A stretch of 18,486 nucleotides of DNA from the NCBI GenBank assembly GCA_905205855.1, contig CAJLFL010000014.1, positions 1-18,486 on the forward strand, in the 5' to 3' direction. The translations under genes were made by a program, and so were the position numbers. Position 1 is the stretch's first letter. Every line of letters begins with the position of its first letter. This document shows positions 14,101 to 18,486 of this stretch, piece by piece. Below the pieces are notes generated by a model, which was given only the letters and a program-made list of their open reading frames with translations, made no database searches and had not been told where the DNA came from. This DNA comes from an uncultured Eubacteriales bacterium. Lineage in GTDB: Bacteria; Bacillota; Clostridia; Monoglobales; Monoglobaceae.

Positions 14101-14586
14101 ATGGAAAGCAGCTTATATGCATTTGAGGTTAAACATGCCACCGAGGAGGATATTCCGGCAATTCACAAAATCACGAAGGACGCATTTTTGAAATACTGTG
14201 AGATGGCAGAACTTGACTATGATATAGAGGCGTTGAACGAAACCTATGACGATATCCGCAGGGATATAGAAACAAAGAATGTTTTTGTTGTAAGAATAGA
14301 TGACGATCCGGTCGGAGCTGTCCGTGTAGAGCTTTTGCCCAACGGAGAGGCATATCTCAGCCGTTTTGCGGTTGTGTCGCATCACAGAAACAACGGTATC
14401 GGTAAGATTCTTATGAATGTTGTGGATAAAATAATGCGTCAGAACAATATAAAGATTTTAAGACTGCATACTGCGGCAAAGGTAGCTGCGCTTATACGCT
14501 TCTACTATGGCAGAGGTTTTTATATAGCAAGCGTTGAAAACAGCCGCGGCTATCCGAGAGCGGAACTGATAAAGGAATACAAATAG
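14101..14586 (+). CDS. GNAT family N-acetyltransferase
   Basis: The 161-residue protein has a single GNAT domain that transfers an acetyl group from acetyl-CoA. The acetyl-CoA loop is HRNNGIGKILM (95-105), preceded by AYLSRFAVV as beta-4 and followed by a helix; a late RFYYGRGFY motif is also typical. A ribosome binding site CGGAGGGG lies 8 bases before the ATG. It is 18 bases after argF, between arginine genes and asnS. The context makes an N-acetylglutamate synthase-like role conceivable, since the acetylated intermediate feeds ArgD, but GNAT substrates cannot be read from sequence, so it is left without a symbol. Confidence 0.88.
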   Translation: MESSLYAFEVKHATEEDIPAIHKITKDAFLKYCEMAELDYDIEALNETYDDIRRDIETKNVFVVRIDDDPVGAVRVELLPNGEAYLSRFAVVSHHRNNGIGKILMNVVDKIMRQNNIKILRLHTAAKVAALIRFYYGRGFYIASVENSRGYPRAELIKEYK

Positions 14587-14614
14587 AGTTCATATTGAAA
14601 GGAATGAAACACAG

Positions 14615-15994
14615 ATGAAAATAAGAGAGTTGTTTACAAATGTGCAGACAGACGGTGCAGAGGTAAGCGTAAACGGTTGGGTACGTACACTGCGTGTTTC
14701 CAAAAACTTTGGTTTTATAGAGCTTAACGACGGTTCTTACTTTAAAAACCTTCAGGTGGTAATAGAAGCTGACAAGCTTGATAACTTTGCTGAGCTGTCA
14801 AAGCAGAATGTCGGCGCAGCTCTGCGCGTAAAAGGCATATTGGCACTTACGCCCGATGCAAAGCAGCCCTTTGAGGTCAAAGCCGAATCGGTTGAGATTG
14901 AGGGCGTGAGCGCACCGGAGTATCCGCTGCAGAAAAAACGTCATTCAATGGAATTTTTGCGTACAATTCCGCATCTGCGCGCCAGAACAAATACATTTTC
15001 GGCAGTTTTCCGCGTACGTTCGCTGGTCGCATATGCAATACACAAGTTCTTTAACGAGCGTGGCTTTGTATATGTGCATACTCCGCTGATTACCGGAAGT
15101 GACTGTGAGGGCGCAGGCGAGATGTTTCAGGTAACAACTCTTGATATGGATAATATACCCAGAACAGAGGATAATGTGGTAGATTACGGCAAGGACTTCT
15201 TTAACAAAAGAACATCTCTTACCGTAAGCGGTCAGCTTGAGGGCGAGGATTTTGCGATGGCTTTCGGTGATATATATACCTTTGGCCCGACCTTCCGCGC
15301 AGAAAATTCAAATACCACCCGTCATGCGGCTGAGTTCTGGATGATAGAGCCGGAAATCGCATTTGCAGATCTTGAGGATGATATGTGTCTTGCAGAGGAT
15401 ATGCTTAAATTTATCATCAGATACGTGCTTGAAAACGCGCCTGAAGAAATGAAGTTCTTTAACAGCTTTATAGATAAAGGCTTGCTTGAAAGACTTGATA
15501 ACGTTGTGAGCAATGAGTTTGGCAGGGTTACCTATACCGAAGCGGTTGAACTGCTTAAAAAGAGCGGAAAGGATTTTGAATATCCCGTATCGTGGGGCAT
15601 GGATCTTCAGACCGAACACGAGCGTTATCTGACCGAGGAGGTATTTAAAAAACCGATATTTGTTACCGATTATCCAAAAGAAATCAAGGCGTTTTATATG
15701 CGTCTGAATGATGATGGCAAAACGGTTGCGGCAATGGATTGTCTTGTTCCCGGCATAGGCGAGATTATCGGCGGCAGCCAGAGAGAGGAACGCTTAGATA
15801 TTCTTCTGGACAGAATGAAGGAAATGGGACTGAATGAGGCGGATTATGCACATTATTTGGATTTAAGACGCTTCGGCGGCACAAAGCACGCAGGCTATGG
15901 ACTGGGATTTGAACGTGCGATTATGTATCTTACCGGCATGGGCAATATTCGTGATGTGCTGCCCTATCCGAGAACGGTCAATAACCTGTATTAA
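14615..15994 (+). CDS. asnS: Asparaginyl-tRNA synthetase
   Basis: The 459-residue class-IIb synthetase charges tRNA-Asn. An OB-fold anticodon-binding domain spans about 1-105 (VNGWVRTLRVSKNFGFIEL). Motif 2 is FRAENSNTTRH (227-237) and motif 3 is GLGFERAIMYLTGMGNIRDV (from 429), ending PYPRTVNNLY as in AsnRS rather than AspRS. Length is normal. AAAGGAA lies about 10 bases before the ATG. It is 28 bases after the GNAT gene, too little for a T-box leader, so it is read from the upstream operon promoter. Confidence 0.96.
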   Translation: MKIRELFTNVQTDGAEVSVNGWVRTLRVSKNFGFIELNDGSYFKNLQVVIEADKLDNFAELSKQNVGAALRVKGILALTPDAKQPFEVKAESVEIEGVSAPEYPLQKKRHSMEFLRTIPHLRARTNTFSAVFRVRSLVAYAIHKFFNERGFVYVHTPLITGSDCEGAGEMFQVTTLDMDNIPRTEDNVVDYGKDFFNKRTSLTVSGQLEGEDFAMAFGDIYTFGPTFRAENSNTTRHAAEFWMIEPEIAFADLEDDMCLAEDMLKFIIRYVLENAPEEMKFFNSFIDKGLLERLDNVVSNEFGRVTYTEAVELLKKSGKDFEYPVSWGMDLQTEHERYLTEEVFKKPIFVTDYPKEIKAFYMRLNDDGKTVAAMDCLVPGIGEIIGGSQREERLDILLDRMKEMGLNEADYAHYLDLRRFGGTKHAGYGLGFERAIMYLTGMGNIRDVLPYPRTVNNLY

Positions 15995-16006
15995 GGAGCT
16001 GATTTT

Positions 16007-16747
16007 ATGATATGGCGCATTATTGTTGCGGCAGTATTGATTTATATAGTAGTAAGACGTGCCAATCTGGCGGCAATACCTGCAAAGATGGCATACAGCA
16101 AGCGCGATTATCCAAAGGCAATGAAGATTTTTAAGATTGCCGATAAAATAGGCAATCTTAATGTAAATAACAAAATGCTGCTGGGTTATGTATGCCTGCG
16201 CTGCGGAGAGCTTGACGAGGCACGCAAGCATTTGCGTTTATGCTCAACCCTTACAAGACACGGAAGCGCGGAGCGCAATCAGATAAACAACCTTTTGGCG
16301 CTGGTAAGCTGGAAAGAAGGCAATCTTTCAGACGGAATAGAAATTCTTGAGGAGATAATCGACAGCGGGTATAAAACCACGGTTGTTTATCAGAACCTCG
16401 GAATCTTTTATAATCTGAGCGATGACAAGGAAAAGGCGCTTAAATTTAACCTTGAGGCTTATGATTATAACAGTGATGATGACATTATCTGCGATAATCT
16501 TGCCTACTCATACGCCGCGTGCGGAGAGTACGAAAAGTCAGAGGAGCTTTATAAAAAGATGATGGATAACGATCCACTGCCAAGATTTCCTGAGGCGTAT
16601 TACGGATATGGCGAGGTTTTGATTAAGCTCGGCAAAAAGGACGAGGGCTTGGAAATGATACGCAAGTCACTGGAAAAACCGTTTTCTTATCTCAGTATAA
16701 GAACAAAAGAGGAAATAGAAGAGCTTTATAAAAGTTATGCAAATTAA
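16007..16747 (+). CDS. Membrane-anchored TPR protein
   Basis: The 246-residue protein has an N-terminal membrane anchor (about 1-17, IIVAAVLIYIVV) and then helical repeats of TPR type, for example 30-62, 58-80, 94-120, 126-154, 160-187 and 196-224 (LGIFYNLSDDKEKALKFNLEAY, AYSYAACGEYEKSEELYKKM). TPR arrays mediate protein contacts; no specific partner can be named. The AAGGAG site overlaps the asnS stop codon, so the gene is coupled to asnS. It is the last gene of the arg-asnS operon, followed by a strong terminator. Confidence 0.82.
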   Translation: MIWRIIVAAVLIYIVVRRANLAAIPAKMAYSKRDYPKAMKIFKIADKIGNLNVNNKMLLGYVCLRCGELDEARKHLRLCSTLTRHGSAERNQINNLLALVSWKEGNLSDGIEILEEIIDSGYKTTVVYQNLGIFYNLSDDKEKALKFNLEAYDYNSDDDIICDNLAYSYAACGEYEKSEELYKKMMDNDPLPRFPEAYYGYGEVLIKLGKKDEGLEMIRKSLEKPFSYLSIRTKEEIEELYKSYAN

Positions 16748-16756
16748 ATATGATAT

Positions 16757-16791
16757 ACGCTGTCCGCATTTATGCGGGCAGCGTTTTTTAT
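16757..16791 (+). terminator. Terminator ending the argD-asnS operon
   Basis: A 12-base stem ACGCTGTCCGCA (16757-16768) with TGCGGGCAGCGT (16773-16784), containing one U-G pair, is followed by a run of Ts. It lies 10 bases after the TPR gene stop. Confidence 0.9.
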
Positions 16792-16814
16792 AATTTTCGG
16801 CTGTCGGTATGCTG

Positions 16815-16847
16815 TTTACATTTTCTCGGTTTTACATAGATTTTACA
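16815..16847 (+). promoter_or_regulatory. PhoP-box-like repeats upstream of pstS
   Basis: TTTACA occurs at 16815-16820, 16831-16836 and 16842-16847. The last two are spaced 11 bases start to start, the period of PhoP boxes (TT-A/T/C-ACA repeats). They lie about 40-75 bases upstream of the -10 box, as expected for phosphate-starvation activation of pstS. Confidence 0.45.
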
Positions 16848-16864
16848 AAACATGCCTTTCGGAT

Positions 16865-16891
16865 TTGACTTTACGGGTTTAGAATTATACT
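16865..16891 (+). promoter_or_regulatory. Probable pstS promoter
   Basis: TATACT (16886-16891) is a good -10 box. A TTGACT at 16865-16870 lies only 15 bases upstream, a short spacing that suggests activator dependence, consistent with the PhoP-like repeats just upstream. Confidence 0.5.
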
Positions 16892-16931
16892 TGTAAAAAG
16901 AAAAAGACAAGAAAAAAAGGAGTTTTGTAAA

Positions 16932-17780
16932 ATGAAAAAGATGATCAGTATCACACTTTGCGGGCTGCTTGCGGTAATGCTTTTGGCAGGCTGCGTAAGT
17001 CAAAACGGAGCAGATAAGCCTGCGGCAACAGAAACACAGCAGACAAGCGGGGGAAGCGTATCAACAGATGGTTCAACATCTATGGAAAAGGTAATAGGCG
17101 CACTCGGTGAATCCTTTATGAAAGAAAATCCCGAAGAAACCTTTACATATAATCCGACGGGCTCAGGCTCCGGTATAACGGCAGTAAGCGAGGGACGCTG
17201 CGATATAGGTCTTTCAAGCCGTGCATTAAAGGATGAGGAAAAGGCAAACGGTCTTCAGGAAACCGTGCTTGCATATGACGGAATCGCGATAATCGTTAAT
17301 ACACAGAATTCTGTAGAGGATTTAAGCGTAGAGCAGATAGCGCAAATCTATACCGGTGAAATCACAAACTGGAAAGATGTCGGCGGTACAGACGGAGAAA
17401 TCGTTTTAATAGGCAGAGAGGCAGGAAGCGGTACAAGAGATGGCTTTGAATCAATTACCAAGACAAGCGACAAATGCAAATACCGTCAGGAGCTGACCTC
17501 AACAGGCGACGTTATTACAACGGTTTCTCAAAATCCAAATGCAATCGGATATGCTTCACTGGCATCGGTTAAAAACACTGTTAAGGCTGTTTCGGTCGGG
17601 GGAGTTGAGCCTACAGAGGATACTGTAAAGAGCGGTCAGTATGTTGTTCAGCGTCCGTTTGTTCTCGTTACCAAAAAGGATAAAGAACTTAGCGGAACAC
17701 CAAAGAAATTCTTTGACTATATAACTTCATCCGGTGCGGCGTCAATCATCAGCGCAGCAGGAGCGGTTGCGGCAAACTAA
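16932..17780 (+). CDS. pstS: Phosphate ABC transporter, substrate-binding lipoprotein
   Basis: The 282-residue protein binds phosphate outside the cell for the Pst importer. Its signal peptide ends in the lipobox LLAGC, with C21 as lipid anchor. Phosphate-contacting motifs are DGSTSM (46-51), PTGSGSGI (75-82), SSRAL (95-99) and GREAGSGTRDGF (161-172). A low-complexity linker (22-45) separates anchor and domain. AAGGAG lies 9 bases before the ATG. Its gene is directly followed by pstC, after a stable stem-loop that probably sets the higher pstS expression. PhoP-box-like repeats upstream suggest control by phosphate limitation. Confidence 0.94.
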   Translation: MKKMISITLCGLLAVMLLAGCVSQNGADKPAATETQQTSGGSVSTDGSTSMEKVIGALGESFMKENPEETFTYNPTGSGSGITAVSEGRCDIGLSSRALKDEEKANGLQETVLAYDGIAIIVNTQNSVEDLSVEQIAQIYTGEITNWKDVGGTDGEIVLIGREAGSGTRDGFESITKTSDKCKYRQELTSTGDVITTVSQNPNAIGYASLASVKNTVKAVSVGGVEPTEDTVKSGQYVVQRPFVLVTKKDKELSGTPKKFFDYITSSGAASIISAAGAVAAN

Positions 17781-17788
17781 AATAATAT

Positions 17789-17821
17789 CATCAGCACAGA
17801 GTATTTTGCTCTGTGCTGATG
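17789..17821 (+). other. Stable stem-loop between pstS and pstC
   Basis: A perfect 13-base stem CATCAGCACAGAG (17789-17801) with CTCTGTGCTGATG (17809-17821) encloses a 7-base loop. There is no T run after it, so it is not a typical terminator. In binding-protein operons such hairpins often protect the upstream mRNA, raising binding-protein levels over the permease; that role is inferred here. Confidence 0.65.
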
Positions 17822-17836
17822 CACGGAGTAATTGTT

Positions 17837-18486
17837 ATGAAGAAAAAACATAATGCCAAAAACGCAGTGGAAAATTTTATCCATGCAATATTCCTCATAC
17901 TCGGTCTTATAACAGTAGGAAGTGTACTTCTTATTACTGTGTATCTGATAATAGCCGGAATCCCGGCTATAACGCAGATAGGGCCGATAAAGTTTTTGTT
18001 CGGAAAGACTTGGGCGTCAACCGCGGCAGAGCCGCAGTTCGGAATACTGCCGTTTATTCTGACAAGTGTATACGGTACTGCCGGCGCAATCGTACTGGGG
18101 GTGCCGATAGGCTTTATGACGGCGGTTTATCTTGCCAAGCTTGCGCCCAAAAAGCTGAAAACGGTAATAGAGGCGGCTGTCAGTTTGCTCGCCGGAATCC
18201 CGTCGGTTGTATATGGTCTTGTCGGAATGTTGGTACTTGTACCGGGAATAAGAAAGGTGTTTAATGTGCCTGACGGATCAAGTCTGCTTACGGCAATTAT
18301 AGTTCTGGCGGTAATGATTTTGCCGTCGGTTATAAAGGTTTCTCTCACCGCGCTTGAGGCGGTGCCTAAAGAATATGAGGACGCCTCACTGGCGCTTGGC
18401 GCAACGCCTGTGGAAACATATCTGCGTGTTTCCGTTCCGGCAGCAAAAAGCGGAATAGCCGCAGCGGTGGTTCTCGGCGTCGGCAG
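17837..18486 (+). CDS. pstC: Phosphate ABC transporter permease (partial, cut by window end)
   Basis: The frame starting at ATG 17837 (GGAG 8 bases upstream) runs open to the window end, giving 216 residues of PstC. It shows a first membrane helix at about 13-41, a periplasmic loop with TWASTAAEPQFGILPF, further helices, and the permease EAA-type cytoplasmic loop (about 179-207, EYEDASLALGAT then RVSVPAAKSGI) that contacts the ATPase PstB. The C-terminal third lies beyond the window. It follows pstS, as in standard pst operons, so pstA and pstB are expected next. Confidence 0.93.
   Translation, partial: MKKKHNAKNAVENFIHAIFLILGLITVGSVLLITVYLIIAGIPAITQIGPIKFLFGKTWASTAAEPQFGILPFILTSVYGTAGAIVLGVPIGFMTAVYLAKLAPKKLKTVIEAAVSLLAGIPSVVYGLVGMLVLVPGIRKVFNVPDGSSLLTAIIVLAVMILPSVIKVSLTALEAVPKEYEDASLALGATPVETYLRVSVPAAKSGIAAAVVLGVG

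Noticed and set aside
14587..14614. Possible T-box leader for asnS.
   Set aside because: The gap to the upstream gene is only 28 bases, far too short for a T-box, and no T-box sequence is visible.

Overview
The window reads as chromosome of a low-to-moderate GC anaerobic Firmicute, most likely class Clostridia. The evidence is strong AGGAGG-type ribosome binding sites, consensus sigma-A promoters, a CarD-type regulator, an oxygen-sensitive 2-hydroxyacyl-CoA dehydratase-type activase system, SLH-domain surface protein, and PhoP-box-like repeats ahead of pstS. Species cannot be named. I see no rRNA, tRNA, CRISPR array, phage or insertion sequence.

Layout. (1) 134-646 (-): a CarD-family RNA-polymerase-binding regulator. 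It is divergent from (2) 1091-4553 (+): a four-gene operon of two DUF2229/dehydratase-like Cys-rich proteins, a BcrAD/BadF-type ATPase activase and a small TSCPD-domain protein, closed by a strong terminator. (3) 4684-5115 (-): two tandem, previously unlisted Cys/Gly-rich micro-proteins (40 and 41 aa), separated by a GC-rich hairpin-dense spacer. (4) 5240-6040 (-): a stand-alone gluconate 5-dehydrogenase-like SDR with its own promoter and terminator. (5) 6229-11734 (+): a PqqD-like protein, an ABC exporter, a 69-aa peptide with its own strong promoter, an HprK-like kinase translationally coupled to the peptide, an SLH-domain secreted protein and a Wzz/YveK-type polysaccharide co-polymerase. 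(6) 11909-16747 (+): argD, argF, a GNAT acetyltransferase, asnS and a membrane-anchored TPR protein, ended by a terminator. (7) 16932-18486 (+): pstS and the 5' part of pstC, preceded by PhoP-box-like repeats.

How it works together. Regions 1, 2, 4, 6 and 7 are mostly recognisable housekeeping or metabolic genes, although the substrate of the activase system in region 2 is unknown. The most interesting part is region 5. A PqqD-like RRE candidate, an exporter, a Cys-free peptide with a leader-like F-x-x-P-x-L-x-x-x-D motif and a C-terminal Ser, and a coupled HprK-like kinase resemble a lasso-peptide (paeninodin-type) cluster stripped of the protease and cyclase. This suggests a minimal kinase-modified secreted peptide system, possibly tied to the cell surface through the SLH and Wzz genes. 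The tandem Cys-rich micro-proteins in region 3 are a second unexplained feature.
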